Source: a virus. From it: DNA of 60,237 nt. A program made the translations under genes and the position numbers. Below the pieces are notes generated by a model that searched no databases, had not been told where the DNA came from, and saw nothing but the letters and a program-made list of their open reading frames with translations. Location: positions 1 to 60,237 of IMG/VR virus record IMGVR_UViG_3300045110_000134; one strand, given 5' to 3'. This document shows positions 45,627 to 58,000 of this stretch, piece by piece; positions within the stretch are counted from its first letter, which is position 1; each line of letters opens with the position of its first letter.

Positions 45627-46631
45627 ATGTCGCTAAACTCGATGATCCAGGAAATGCTTCTGGAAGTACCGGGGATAGCCTCGTCGCAGGCGAAAATCTA
45701 TATCAACCGCGCACTCGGGCTAATCTATGACGCGCAGATGTGGTCCTGGCAGCTGCAAGAGTCCGGTTGGCTGACTCCTGGCCTGCAGTTCCCTGTTCCT
45801 GGCAGTCCGGGAAACAGCCTGGGAAGCGTCAGTGTTACGGCTTTCTCTCCCCTGGTAACTCCCAGCACTTCCGCAAAAGCAGCATGGCTCGCTTATACCG
45901 GGATGCCGCTATTCACCCAGTTCCAGTTCCGAAGTCCCTTCTACTCGCTGTACAACATCATCGCGATTAACCCCGTCACCGGGGTACTCACCCTGGATCG
46001 CCCGTGGATGGAACCGACCGACGCGAGCGCGGCTTACATGATCTACCAGGCGTACTTTCCCGTGCCCGTCCCTGATTTCAAAAGATTCCTCTCAGCGCGG
46101 GATACCACAAACAACTGGCCGATGGACTATTGGAGTTTGAGCCAGAAGGATCTTGCGGTGAAGGATGCGGAGCGGACCATCTTTGATGATCCCAACTACA
46201 TCGTTCCTTACCAGGTAGACCAGCGAACGAATAGCGCGACCTTGGGAAACATGCTGTACGAACTCTGGCCTCAACCTATGAGCCAGTTGCCCTACAGCTA
46301 CCAGTACCTACGCCGCGGGCCACTCTTGCAGGGTCCCAATGACGCGGTGCCCTACCCGCTCACAGAGGAATGCGTTTTGTGGCGGGCCAAGCAGGTTGCG
46401 TTCATGTCGAAAGAAGCGTCGAAGGGTGAGGACATGCAGCGCGGGCAGGGCGCGGACTGGAAGTTTTTGATTCAGGAAGCGGAAGACCAGTTCGTGAAGA
46501 CTCTCAAGCCGGTCAAGGACCGCGACAGTGATCTTGTGAGTTTGTACTACCAGCGTTACCGTCCGGACTTCTACAACAATGGGGAGCCGTTCGCCACAGA
46601 CACAGGACAGTTGAATATCGGGAGGTTCTAA
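45627..46631 (+). CDS. Head-tail adaptor protein (gp4-like)
   Basis: A 334-residue protein with TTAGGAG site. The N-terminal helices (MIQEMLLEVPGIASSQAKIY, INRALGLIYDAQMWSWQLQE) match the adaptor family that docks to the portal (P22 gp4/T7 gp11-like, often longer in metagenomic phages). A later helical part (PYPLTEECVLWRAKQVAFMS) and C-terminal segment fit. Assigned by pattern and by position between head and tail genes. Confidence 0.75.
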   Translation: MSLNSMIQEMLLEVPGIASSQAKIYINRALGLIYDAQMWSWQLQESGWLTPGLQFPVPGSPGNSLGSVSVTAFSPLVTPSTSAKAAWLAYTGMPLFTQFQFRSPFYSLYNIIAINPVTGVLTLDRPWMEPTDASAAYMIYQAYFPVPVPDFKRFLSARDTTNNWPMDYWSLSQKDLAVKDAERTIFDDPNYIVPYQVDQRTNSATLGNMLYELWPQPMSQLPYSYQYLRRGPLLQGPNDAVPYPLTEECVLWRAKQVAFMSKEASKGEDMQRGQGADWKFLIQEAEDQFVKTLKPVKDRDSDLVSLYYQRYRPDFYNNGEPFATDTGQLNIGRF

Positions 46632-47057
46632 ATGTTAGCAGCGCTGCCACCAGTTCTACCGGGGATTTACCCAGGCGCCGGCCAAGCATCTTTACTGCGG
46701 GCGAACTCTCAACAATGGCTCTTTCAGCAGCAACTCATCATCGCGGGCCAGTCAAGCATCGCGGTCCAGTTGGAACGGATCAAGATGTCGTACTTCTATC
46801 CCTTCGGCTGCTCGCTGCAAATCTTCTTCACGAACATATCTCTCGCGGCCGCTGATCCCGGAGCCTTTGAAGTAGACGCGCAGACCTCCGACATCGACCG
46901 GGAGGACCAATACTGCACCACCACGGGCCTAACTGCGGTGAGTGCCAGCAATTTTGCCGGCCGGATTGAACTCCCCTGGCTGTGGGCGAAGTTCATCCGC
47001 GTGAACGTCAAGACTCTGACCAACGGGGTCTACTCGAATGTCTTGGTGACTCGATGA
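46632..47057 (+). CDS. Small structural protein
   Basis: A 141-residue protein abutting the adaptor gene. Beta-rich (CSLQIFFTNISLAAADPGAF, FIRVNVKTLTNGVYSNVLVT), similar in size to small head-completion or tail proteins. No named family. Confidence 0.65.
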   Translation: MLAALPPVLPGIYPGAGQASLLRANSQQWLFQQQLIIAGQSSIAVQLERIKMSYFYPFGCSLQIFFTNISLAAADPGAFEVDAQTSDIDREDQYCTTTGLTAVSASNFAGRIELPWLWAKFIRVNVKTLTNGVYSNVLVTR

Positions 47058-48010
47058 GACGCCTACTGTTGCTCCTTCTATTGCTCGCTCCGTGCGTCCA
47101 CGCGCAAGTGGTCGGGCCGGGGTTTGTGGATTACGTGACCTCGGCGCCTTCGGGGGCGTGCTCTCAGGGCCAGCACCTACAGGTAGTGCTCGGCTCGGGG
47201 GACATCTACACCTGTCAGAGTGGCACTTGGACGAAATCTGGCGGAAGCGGGGTCGGCTCGGTCACTAGCGTCTCCTTTACTGGTGGGCTGATTTCCGTAG
47301 CAAATCCGACGACGACGCCCGCGCTCACTGTTGCGGGAACCTCTGGCGGCATCCCGTATTTTTCTGGTGCAGCGACGTGGGCATCTTCTGGCGCCTTAAC
47401 TCAGCACGCCATTGTTCTTGGTGGCGGGGCGGGCGCAACTCCAACGGTTGTAGCCAGTCTTGGAACGTCGGCCACGCTTCTCCACGGCGCGGCTGCTGGC
47501 GACCCTACATTCTCTGCAGTGAACCTGGCTACCGATGTCACTGGCCAGCTTCCTATCGCTGCGGTTGGCAGTGCCGGCCTGAGCGGAACGTCCCCAATGG
47601 CCATCGCATCAACCGGGGCCATCTCGATTAACGCGAACGGAATTACTGCCAGCCAGCTTGCGACCCAGTACGCAATCCTTCGCTGCTATCCGGGCCTGGG
47701 GGACGGGCTGAATGCAATCAGCGCCGGCACCTACCTTCAGACCAACTGCTACAACAACTCCGGAGTGACGTGGACGATTACGCGCATCGGGTGCTTCACC
47801 GACAATTCCGGCACGTCTACCCTGAATGCCACAAACGGCGCCGCAACTGCGCTGCTGACCGGCGCGGTGACCTGTACGACTGCGGCGGGCGGAGCGGCCG
47901 GAACACAGAGCGCGACTACCACGATCGCCAACGGGGATGTCATCAAGTTCACGTTTGTTGCAGATGGGACCAGCAAGCAGACGGGATGGTTTGTAAGTTT
48001 GACCCAGTGA
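47054..48010 (+). CDS. Signal-peptide-bearing tail-fibre-like protein
   Basis: A 318-residue protein. Residues 1-18 (MRRLLLLLLLLAPCVHAQ) are a textbook Sec signal peptide with AQ cut site. The rest reads like a phage tail fibre: Ser/Thr/Gly-rich strands (GGIPYFSGAATWASSGALTQ, LVLGGGAG-type repeats) and a C-terminal beta domain with paired cysteines. Start fixed by ATGA overlap. First of five such genes. Fibres normally lack signal peptides, so either it is secreted to the host surface or the peptide is used as a membrane or assembly signal. Confidence 0.75.
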   Translation: MRRLLLLLLLLAPCVHAQVVGPGFVDYVTSAPSGACSQGQHLQVVLGSGDIYTCQSGTWTKSGGSGVGSVTSVSFTGGLISVANPTTTPALTVAGTSGGIPYFSGAATWASSGALTQHAIVLGGGAGATPTVVASLGTSATLLHGAAAGDPTFSAVNLATDVTGQLPIAAVGSAGLSGTSPMAIASTGAISINANGITASQLATQYAILRCYPGLGDGLNAISAGTYLQTNCYNNSGVTWTITRIGCFTDNSGTSTLNATNGAATALLTGAVTCTTAAGGAAGTQSATTTIANGDVIKFTFVADGTSKQTGWFVSLTQ

Positions 48011-49632
48011 AAATCCTCAGACTACTTTCGCTGCTGGCGCTCCTCTCCGTCGCTGCGTGGGGACAGTTGACGACTGCTGACCAGATTCCCACTGTACGGC
48101 AGTCCATCCAAACCAACAGTTCCAACACCGCGGTTTACCCAAAGAACGTAGTCTCGGGCAACCTCCTGGTTGCCATGTTCCACACTCGCGCCAACATCAC
48201 GACTCCGACTGTGGCTGACACGCTAACCTCGACTTGGACCCTGAGAGTTACGCAGGGAACAACGAATAGCTGGCTTTACATCTGGACTGCACTGGCGAAC
48301 GGCTCCGGGGCAGACACGATCACGGTCACGCAGTCTGGCGGGACGAATACGAAAACGGCTGGTATCGAGGTTTCCAACTGCACCGAAACTGTGGACACTT
48401 CTGCCACGGCAACGACTGCGCCATCGAGCAGCCTGGTCACGTTTCCCAACATCACCACGTCAAAGTACCGGGATTTCGTACTCGACACGCTCACGGGATT
48501 TAGCGGTGTCACAAGCCCCAATATCAACGCGGCTTACACCTATGCGGTCATTAGTGGTTCAACCACGGGCGACAACATTTATATGTCGTACACGATCACT
48601 GGCGACCCTGGGACGGTGACTGGCCCCACGGTCTCGACAGGAAACAGCGTTGCCTCCGAGGGTGTGCTGGCGCTGCGCTCGACTACGAACCTGACAGTTT
48701 CGACCGCAGCTATCCCTGATGCGGTCAGTGGCACTGCTTACAGCTTTCAGATGCAGGCCACAGGCGGCGGCGGTACGAATGTTTGGACCACGACTGCGGG
48801 AAATCTTCCGTGCGGACTCTCGCTTTCATCTGCCGGGGTTATCTCGGGGACGCCGACTTGTTCCAATGGAAACACGATTACGTTCAAGGTGACTGATACC
48901 GCGGCGGCGACTGCAACCAAGAATCTCACGATTCAAGTAGCCAACTCGACTGCCACGGTAGCGCGGTTGCAGGGGCATTCCAGCACTGCCAGCAACACCA
49001 ACGTATTCGGAAGCAACGTTACCAGCGGCAGCTTAATCCTGGTCACCATTGGGCTCAAGAACAACTGGGACACAGTGACACTCACTGACAGTTTGAGTAC
49101 GGTGTACGTGGAAGTGCCGGGAGCGGTTCTCGCCAATATCGGCGCCTCGCTCAACCAGTTCGCCAAGGTGTACTGGGGATTCGCACCCAGCGGCGGAGCA
49201 GATACGGTGACCTCGCTAGGTTCTGCTGCCGCGGTGAATACTTTTCTGGCGGAAGAGTTTTCCAATGTTCAGCACATTTTCGATACGGGCGTACTCTCAC
49301 AGATAAACTCGACCGCAGGAGGCTCTCCGACCTCGGGGAACATAACCGCACCGATCGCGGAGACGCTTTTTACGGTGGGGAATCCGTCAACGGCCGGCGC
49401 GACCATCTCTGTCAATTCTCCGTTTACTGGCGGATTGAATGCGAGCGATGCCAACGTGCGTCTGCAGAGCGGTTACGAGGTTGCTGCAGCCTCGGGTACG
49501 CAATCTTCTGTTTTCACGGTGAGCAGCAACACGTCGAACGACTGGGCCGTGATGCTGATGGGGTTCCGGCCAACGACTAGCGGGACTGCTCCTGCCAGTG
49601 GCGCAGGAATCAGGCATGGGGTGACATTTTGA
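48007..49632 (+). CDS. Signal-peptide protein with duplicated beta domains and an Ig-like domain
   Basis: A 541-residue protein, GTG start in GTGA overlap. Signal peptide 1-20 (MKILRLLSLLALLSVAAWGQ). Two related beta-sandwich domains (about 20-235 and 310-540, each with G-N/S-L-x-V-A/T-x-x and A-N/G-G-S-G-A-D-T-I-T-like strands) flank a He_PIG-type Ig domain (AIPDAVSGTAYSFQMQATGG, LPCGLSLSSAGVISGTPT). Such proteins are abundant among secreted proteins of Acidobacteriota. In a phage it may be an adhesin or receptor-facing fibre. Confidence 0.7.
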   Translation: MKILRLLSLLALLSVAAWGQLTTADQIPTVRQSIQTNSSNTAVYPKNVVSGNLLVAMFHTRANITTPTVADTLTSTWTLRVTQGTTNSWLYIWTALANGSGADTITVTQSGGTNTKTAGIEVSNCTETVDTSATATTAPSSSLVTFPNITTSKYRDFVLDTLTGFSGVTSPNINAAYTYAVISGSTTGDNIYMSYTITGDPGTVTGPTVSTGNSVASEGVLALRSTTNLTVSTAAIPDAVSGTAYSFQMQATGGGGTNVWTTTAGNLPCGLSLSSAGVISGTPTCSNGNTITFKVTDTAAATATKNLTIQVANSTATVARLQGHSSTASNTNVFGSNVTSGSLILVTIGLKNNWDTVTLTDSLSTVYVEVPGAVLANIGASLNQFAKVYWGFAPSGGADTVTSLGSAAAVNTFLAEEFSNVQHIFDTGVLSQINSTAGGSPTSGNITAPIAETLFTVGNPSTAGATISVNSPFTGGLNASDANVRLQSGYEVAAASGTQSSVFTVSSNTSNDWAVMLMGFRPTTSGTAPASGAGIRHGVTF

Positions 49633-51362
49633 TAAGAAAACTGATTTTCCTGCTCGCGCTGCTCTCGGCTCCCGCTTTCGCGCAATCTCTGGCCGGCGTG
49701 AACTACGACTGTCAAATTGGTGGACAGCAAGCCTTGACCTCGGGGCTTCCCTCGACCGCAACACAGCAGATAGGGACCACGAACGTAAACGCAGGCGCCG
49801 GGGTGCAAGCGTCCTTTCCGTCCTGCATTGTGACGGTCTATGCGACGGGGACGGTAAACAAGGCCAGCATCTTCTCCGACAACAACCCTTCACCTACGGT
49901 TTTGGTCAATCCTTTCGTAGCCAACACGGATGGCAGCTTTACTTTCTTCGTCGCGCAAGGAGCGTGCTACGACATCACCATGTCCAGCGGTACTACCCCG
50001 CTACCCTACAACCGGACACTGACTGATGTTTGCGAAGGGACGGGCTCGGGCGGCGGCGGCAGCGCGAATCTAAGCGGAACACTGAATCACATCGTAAAGT
50101 TCACTAGCCCAACTAGCGGTGGGGACTCGGAAGGAATCTCTACCGGACTGGTTCCTACTTCATGGCCTCTCGGTCTGGATCTTGTCCAGGCGCCTTTGGA
50201 GTTTGACTACACGAACTCCAGTTCCCCCGGAACCACGCAATACCTTCTGGTCAGCCTCAATGCCAGCAACCAAGCCAGAAATTCACAGCCTACTGATGCC
50301 AACAATCTTTTGGGAGTGGCAGATGCCGGCGCCGGAACCACTGGCACGGTCTCAGTCGCCGTGCTCGGAATCATTCCCTGCACGTTCGACAATACGACTG
50401 CGATAAACGACTACGTGGTACTCGGTTCGGGGTCTCAGTGTCACGATGCGGGCGCGACGGAGCCAGTTGCGGTGCAAAACGTTGCTCGCGTGCAGTCGGT
50501 CAACGCTGGCGCAGGCACAAATGCGACTATCAGGATCGGGCTGCCAGATGTAGTGGCACCGCAGACGACAGGCGGAAGCGGGACCGTCTCGCCATGCGCC
50601 ACGGTGGGAGCCATCGCGTACTACGCAGCCACGGGGAACGTGGTCAGCTGCGACCCGCTATTTACGACAGATGGGGCGGGTAACTTCAGCGCGGTGAGTG
50701 GGACGTTCTCAGGATCGAACGCCGGGTACGTCTCCTTTGGGCAAGGTACGGTCCCGACTATTTCGGTAGCGAACTCAGCCTACCTCTACGCTTCTACTGC
50801 CATCGCAACAGCCTTTGGAACAGCGCTTCCCGCTGCACCAGGGACCGCAGGACAGGTTCTAACGATTCTGGCTGCTCCAGACGCCACGCACATCACAACT
50901 TCGTGGCAAACGGCTTCTGGGCCTTCCGCGGCCAGCCTCCGGAGAGTGTGCGCCTTGGTCTTTGGGGCGGAGAATGCTTCTTCTGCTCTGGCAGATGGCG
51001 ACATCGCTCCCCAAAAAGAGCAGTGCCAAGTTCCCTACGCTGCCACGGTCAGCGAAATTGATGTGACCGCGGACGCGGGAACTCCCAACGTGGTTGTCGG
51101 TATCCGACACTGCACTGCGAGTCCGTGCGCGTCGAACTTCACTATTACGAACCTGGTTTCCGGAGCTCTGGCAACCGCAGCAGCCGGTGCGCCGGCATGT
51201 TCCAAGACGGGTGCGACGACAGGGTTTGATACCTTCACGACTTGCTCGGCTACGCTGCAAAACACTGGGATTCTGCCGGGAGATTACATCGAGACGGTTT
51301 CAGCAACGGCCGGGGGAACCGCGAAGCGCTTCTCGGTCATGGTACATTTCTCCGTCAACTGA
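49629..51362 (+). CDS. Signal-peptide-bearing fibre-like protein
   Basis: A 577-residue protein, TTG start in TTGA overlap. Signal peptide 1-19 (MIRKLIFLLALLSAPAFAQ). An N-terminal beta domain with cysteines (to ~135), a GSGGGGSANLSGTLNHIVKF linker, then fibre-like Gly/Ser/Thr-rich strands (GTAGQVLTILAAPDATHITT) and a C-terminal domain with Cys pairs. Late-region position supports an appendage, but the signal peptide suggests export. Third of five. Confidence 0.7.
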   Translation: MIRKLIFLLALLSAPAFAQSLAGVNYDCQIGGQQALTSGLPSTATQQIGTTNVNAGAGVQASFPSCIVTVYATGTVNKASIFSDNNPSPTVLVNPFVANTDGSFTFFVAQGACYDITMSSGTTPLPYNRTLTDVCEGTGSGGGGSANLSGTLNHIVKFTSPTSGGDSEGISTGLVPTSWPLGLDLVQAPLEFDYTNSSSPGTTQYLLVSLNASNQARNSQPTDANNLLGVADAGAGTTGTVSVAVLGIIPCTFDNTTAINDYVVLGSGSQCHDAGATEPVAVQNVARVQSVNAGAGTNATIRIGLPDVVAPQTTGGSGTVSPCATVGAIAYYAATGNVVSCDPLFTTDGAGNFSAVSGTFSGSNAGYVSFGQGTVPTISVANSAYLYASTAIATAFGTALPAAPGTAGQVLTILAAPDATHITTSWQTASGPSAASLRRVCALVFGAENASSALADGDIAPQKEQCQVPYAATVSEIDVTADAGTPNVVVGIRHCTASPCASNFTITNLVSGALATAAAGAPACSKTGATTGFDTFTTCSATLQNTGILPGDYIETVSATAGGTAKRFSVMVHFSVN

Positions 51363-51363
51363 A

Positions 51364-52095
51364 ATGCGCAAGCTACTCTTCATTCTCGCGCTGCTGTGTT
51401 CCTCGGCCTGGGCTGTGGTGCCCGTCCGCACCTGTACGGCTTCGGGCGCGGCGCCTGGTCCGGTTACCTGCAACATCACTGTGGCGGCGCACCATCTGGT
51501 CACTACCACAATCTTTACCAGCCAAGACACCAACGTTCTCAGTTACAGCGACACGCTCGGAAATTCTTATTCTCAAAACCCTTTTACCGGATGCTACCCA
51601 GGCAGTTTCACTCCCTGCAACGCAGGTGTGGCGGCGGCGCAGTCCTACTCCATCACCTTCGCCTCGCAAAGCAGTGTCATTTTCTATATCAGCACGGGGA
51701 CATTCGCGGGCGTGGTCACATTCAGCGTCTCGGGAGGGGTGGGCACGGACAAGATTTACTCGGCAGAATACTCTCAGGACATTATCGCGCTGGACGCAGG
51801 GACACAGACCGGCACCACGATTACCACGACCGGGGCGAACGATTTGATTGTTGTGATGACGGGCGATTCGGGGGTGACAACCTGCAGCGCGATTACGCCG
51901 GCTGCGGGGTTCACTCTGGAATTTAGCCAGAACGCATCCTGCAAAAGCTACTCTGATCGAATCAACCTTCCTCCGGGAAGCTACTCTTACAAGACAACCC
52001 TAACCGGCAACGCGGTTCCTGGTTGGACTGCGGTTGCCTTCGGTGTGGCGCCGTTCGTTTCTAGCGCAGTACGCCATGCAAGGAACATCTATTGA
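51364..52095 (+). CDS. Signal-peptide-bearing beta-domain protein
   Basis: A 243-residue protein. Signal peptide 1-17 (MRKLLFILALLCSSAWA). Remaining residues form a single beta-sandwich with Cys pairs (CTASGAAPGPVTCNITV, CYPGSFTPCN, TCSAITPAAGFTLEFSQNAS) related in pattern to the repeats in the 48007 gene. One base separates it from the previous stop. Fourth of five. Confidence 0.7.
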   Translation: MRKLLFILALLCSSAWAVVPVRTCTASGAAPGPVTCNITVAAHHLVTTTIFTSQDTNVLSYSDTLGNSYSQNPFTGCYPGSFTPCNAGVAAAQSYSITFASQSSVIFYISTGTFAGVVTFSVSGGVGTDKIYSAEYSQDIIALDAGTQTGTTITTTGANDLIVVMTGDSGVTTCSAITPAAGFTLEFSQNASCKSYSDRINLPPGSYSYKTTLTGNAVPGWTAVAFGVAPFVSSAVRHARNIY

Positions 52096-55000
52096 TTCAA
52101 CGCGCCATTCTCGCGGCAGCGCTGCTGGCCAGTCCTCTTTCTGCCCAGTTGTTTGTCTCACCCACTGGATCAAGCACGTCTAACTGCACTTCGGCTGCTC
52201 CCTGCACGATCGCCCGCGCAGATGTCGTGGCAACTCCGGGGGTGACCATCAATGTAGCTCCCGGAAATTACACGGGCGGGATTGTAACGCACACTGCAGG
52301 CACGGCAAACTCGCGCATCGTGTGGCTTTCAACTACCAAGTGGGGAGCGAAGTTAGTAGGAGTGGGTTCGCAGTTTGGCGTGTGGGCTGTTTGGGGCTCG
52401 TTCGTTGACATCAACGGCTTTGACATGACCACGAACGGTTCGTTTGGGACTTGCCTGGGAATCATCGGCCTTCAGCAGACGCCTTCCCCGGCTGTGGGCG
52501 TACACATCATCGGAAATAATTGCCACGACATCGAGAACAACCCAGCAACCAGCGGCACCTGCGTTCCCACGGGCGCATTCAGTGACGGGACGGGTGGGAG
52601 CGACGACTGGTTTATCGGAAACGTAATCCGGCATGCTGGATGGCCAGACCCCACTACGGGCAGTCATTGCATCGACGTTCACGGCATCTACACAACCGGG
52701 GTTCGGCAAGTCCTGGAAAACAACGTTATCTCGGGTGTCTCCGGTTGGGGCATCCAAATGCGTAACTCCGGTGACCTCACGAGCGGTTACTGCTGCAACG
52801 TCATTTCCGGAAACACGATTTTCAACAACAACGGTGGGATTGTAATTGACGAAACCGGCAACACGGCTCGGGCTGTGCTCGACTTTGTGACCATGAGCAA
52901 CAACGTAGTCGTGAACAACGGTCCAGGGTCCGGGCTAGGTGGATCGGGTACGTGGGGGGTCAACTACTTTCACTTGACCGGGAAAAATTGGGTAGTCAAC
53001 AACAACCTGATTTACGGCAACAAGGGTCCAGGAGGGATCGCTGGGGACCAGGCGCATCACGGTCAGCTTTGCGGCCAGAACGCAAGCGGTGGCACCCCGG
53101 TAGTTGGCGTTGCTATCACTGGCACTGACGGAAATGGTGATGCTGGAGGATGTCCGCAGAATCTCCCAAGAACGGATAGTGGCGGGGCGACGGCAACCTT
53201 TATAAACTTCCAGACCGATACCAACACTGCGCCAGCGGCAAGTTATGACGTAAACAACTACAAACTGAACGGAAGTACGCCAACCCGTGCGATTCAGGGC
53301 GGCGCTAGTCCAACCAGTTGCGCTATCCCCCCTGGCCTTACTCCTTGCGCTCCGCCTGTAGACTTCGCAGGGACGGTGCGGACCCTTCCATACGACATTG
53401 GGGCCTGGGCATTCACTTCTGGCGGAGTCCCGATTGTCAACTTCAGTCCTTCCCCGCTCAATTTCGGAACGATACCTGTAAGTACATCGCAGGCTCTCAC
53501 GGCCACGTTGGCCAACACGGGTGCCGCGGTACTAAACATCACCGCATCGACCATCGCCGGGACGAACCAGGCGGATTACAAGATCACCAGCAAGACGTGC
53601 GGAGCGACTCTTGGCGCGGGCTCAAACTGCACGTTCCTCATCACATTTACGCCTTCGGCTGCCGGGGTACGTTCTGCGAGTCTGACGCTGACCACGAATG
53701 CAGCCGGCTCTCCACAGCAGTTGCCCTTAACAGGCACGGGAGGGACTGTAGGGGTAACTTTCAATCCGACATCTCTAACGTTTGGCGTGACTGCTCCCGG
53801 CAGTTGCAGTGCAAACCAGACCTACACCGTGAGCAGCACGGGAACGACAGCACTGGCCTTAAACGGAGCAACCTTCACTGGGGCGAACTCGGGGGAGTTT
53901 GCTTTTGGTGGCACGGGGACGTGCAATCAGCCGGGTTCGGTTCCACCGGGCGGATCTTGCACTATCAGCATCAAGTTCTGTCCAGCAAGCGGAGGTAGTA
54001 AGTCGGCCACGGTCTCCCAAAGTACGAATGCTCCCGGCTCGCCACAACTCGAACCGCTCTCAGGTACAGGTGGCACGTCAACGGCTACGCTTCTTCCGGC
54101 AACGTTTGCTTACGGGAATGTGCAGGTAGGGACCAGCCTCTCGCACAACTTTGTTTTCACCAACACGGGAACACTCACCCTTACCGGAATTTCCGTTTCA
54201 ATCACGGGCGCGACGGGTTCCTACACGCAAACCAACAACTGTCCTGCGAGTCTGGCGCCTGCCGGAAACTGTACGATCGCGGCGGTATTCAAGCCTGCAA
54301 CGGGCGGGCTGCTGAATGCTTCACTAAACGTTGCATCGAGCGCAGTTCCTTCTCCGACAACCGCGGCCTTGAGTGGCACGGGCACAGTGCCAGCAACCAT
54401 CTCGCTCTCGCCGGCGAGTGTTCCCTTTGTGGACACCCTGGTGGGGAATTTCTCTGCTGTGACGAATGTGGTGGCGACCAACACGGGCGCTTCGACGGTG
54501 AACATCTCCGGAGTGTCGGTCGTCGGCACCAATCCGGGAGACTTTACGGCTGGCGAGTGCGCGTCTACATTCACCGGCTTTACCGACAACTTCAACACCG
54601 GAACCCTAAGTTCTAGCTGGCAGAAGGATTCAGGGACAGCCCCGCAAAATGGCGCCACAAACGTTGCCTCATTCTCGACGGCCAACGTAGATCTCACAAA
54701 CGGAATGCTTGGGCTGAAATTGACGCAGAGCATCGTAGGTGGCGTGGCTACTTCAGTGGGCGCGGAGGTTCGCTCAACTACTGCATTCGGCTTCGGAACC
54801 TACAGGTGGTCAACCCGGATGGGGTCTACTGCGACCTCGCCACTTACTACCGGGACGGTTCCCACGGGGCAAGTGTCATCGAACTTCATTCTGAATAGCT
54901 CGACGGCTAACCCATATACCGAAATAGACTCTCCGGAGGTTACAGGGAACCAGCCCAACCTGGCGCAGTGGACAACCTGGACGACGACCAGTCTTAACAC

Positions 55001-58000
55001 TTCCACATCCACTGCGATTGCTAACCCGGAACTAGCGTTCCATCTTTACCAGTTCAAGTGGACTGCTTCCTCGGCGGCGTTCTCGATTGATGGAACGCCG
55101 GCTTCCACGATCACCACGAATATCCCTACCGCCAACGGCAACCCTATGATGAATTTGTGGGGAACGAACAACGCAGGATTCGGTGGTGCGGCTACGGTAG
55201 GGACACGGTGGATGTTTGTAAAGGCGTTCTCTTTCTCGCCGGCAGGGGTCTCAAGTCTGGCGCCTGGTGCATCCTGCGCGATTCCGGTTTATTTCAGCCC
55301 GCAATCCACGGGAACCAAATCAGCCATTCTTTCGGTAGCGGACAGTGCATCGGGGAGCCCGCACCAGGCCTCCTTGAGCGGCAACGGAACCGCTGCGAGT
55401 CCCAGCCTCTCTCCCACGAGCCATGACTACGGGAACCAGCCCGTAGGGTCCGCGACGACTCCATTTAACTTCCAGTGGTCAAATACCGGCACCGGCCCGA
55501 TGCCCTGGTCGGTTTCCCTGACGGGCGCGAACCCTGCAGACTTCATTCTTGGGGCAAACAGCATTCCGAATCCGCTTCCCGCAGGACAGAGCGGACTTCT
55601 CCCGGTGTCCTTCAAGCCGACGACCTCCGGAGCTCGCGCCGCCACCTTAAATCTCGCCACGGGAGCGGGTGGCGCTGCGACCGCGGGACCATGCAACCTG
55701 AATGCGACGACTGCGACGTTCGCGGCCCAGTTAGCGGCAGCGACTCCTGGACAGGTGCTCTGCTTGGCGACTGGGAATTACGGTTCGTTCGCTGGTGTTG
55801 CCAAGGCGAGCCCAGGCGTGACCATTGCCGCACAATCTGGCGCAACTCCGACGATGTTCATTGCGATTCACCAACTTGTCCCCGTTGCTGCCTTTCTAAC
55901 ATTCGACGGGATTACCTTCAGCGGTGGGGATCTGTCTGGGCCGGCGCATGACCTAACCTTCCGAAACAGCCGCTTTAGCGACAAACTGAACGTCTACGCA
56001 GGGGCCAACAACAACGCTTGCTCTAACTGTCCCGCGATGAACAACAACAACATCGTGTTCGATAACGACCTGTTCGATATGTCGGCAAACCAGAGCGGCG
56101 CAGGAGGATTTGAAGGACGATTCAACATCCTTGGCAACACTCTGCCTGCTGGCGTGACCGTCAGAAATTCTAAATTCACGACGGGTTGTGCGGACGGCAT
56201 CCAGTCGGTCGGTGGTGGTGGTAATGGCTACACGATTGGTCCGGGGAACGAATTCTTCAATCTCAAGCAAGGAAGCTGCGGACCACACGTAGACTCGATT
56301 CAATTCGTTGGAAGTTCATCCCCAGGCCCGGTCATTACTGGTAATTATTTCCACGATGATTCGGATGGCATCGTCGCCTTCGATAACGCGAATTCTGCCA
56401 CGATCACCAGCAACGTGATTGCGAACGTGGATCAGTTCGCAATCCTGCTCGCGGGCTTCGATAGTGTGTCTGTGGTATCGAACAACACGGTTCCAAACGG
56501 GGACATCTTCTGCGGATACACGCATCAAGGCAATGCCTGTCAAGCGCAGATTAGAAACAACATTACGGGAGACTTCAATCAAGGCGGGACTACGATTGCG
56601 GGGTCTACCGGCACAAACCCGAGTTTCTTCGACTACAACCTTTGCACGTCTAGTTGCGCTATCCCTGGCGCGTTGCCTACTCCGATTTCAGCAGGCGCTC
56701 ACAGTCTGAGCGGCACCGCCACATTCGTAGGAGGAGCGAGCCCGACCACGTATGCCGGGTATCTACTGACCTCTGGGTCAATCGGACACAACGCCGGCAG
56801 CGACGGCAAGGATATGGGGATTGCACCGAATCAAGGTGGAACCCTGAGTACAGCCAGTTTGACGGGTACGGGAGTAGTCACGGCGCCGGCCGTCTGTCTG
56901 AGCACGACCAGCGTTGATTTTGGAAATCAGCCTGTCAATTCAACTTCTAATGCCACGCCGATTGTGGTAACCAACTGCGGTACGGCTGCTTTGACGAGCG
57001 TGGTAGTTACTCCCACGGGAAACTTTACCCAGACAAATGACTTCAGTGTGAGCGTAGCGGTTGGGGGACATTTCACGATTCAGGGCAAGTTTGCTCCTCT
57101 GTCCGCGGGCGCCCTAACTGGGAACTTCTCGATCGCGTCGAACGCGGCGTCGAGTCCGAATGTAGTAAGCCTGAAAGGATTCGGGACACAGAGCGGGGCT
57201 ACGATCAGTCCAGGGTCAATCTCTTTTGGTCACATCACAGTAGGACAGCAATCTTCACCGACGCAGGTAACGGTCACCAACACCAGCAATATCACGCTCC
57301 CTGTCAGTGCGACGACGATTACTGGGACGGGTGCTACGCAGTTCGTCTCGGGCAGTTGTCCTGCAAATCTCGCTGCAGGCGGGTCCTGCCAGTATTCGGT
57401 TGTCTTCGCGCCACAGGGAGCACTCGCGTTCACGGCAACACTCAATCAGGCTTTCGGGAATGGAGTTGCAACCCAGACCATACCCTTGAGCGGGACTGGG
57501 GACGCTCCGGTTCCAACGCTCTCGCTTACGCCATCATCCCTGGATTACGGGAATGTCCAGCAGGGCACTCCGTCACAGGTGAAGACGATCACCCTACTAA
57601 ACACAAGCCTAACGTCGCTCACCCTCACGTCCGTGCTTCCGACCGGCGCGAATGCGGCCGACGTAGCGGTAACGAGTCACTGCGGCGCGACTCCGGTGAC
57701 GATCGCAGCCGGCACGCAATGTACGGTGGACGTAACGGTGACTCCCAGCACCACGTCCGCGGAGACCGCAGCGGTGACGTTCACATCGAATGCAGCCAGT
57801 AGTCCGGACAGTGTAGGTATCACAGTGACAGGTACAGCGGTCCCTGTCCCGCGGGTGCTCTTGAGTCCTTCAAGCCTTTCATTCTCTCCGCCAAGCATTC
57901 AAACAACGACCGTTTCGGCGGCGCAGGATGTGGTGGCCAACAATATCGGGAACGCGAACCTGCTGGTATCGAATGTGGCTCTCGCGGGGGCGAACCAGGC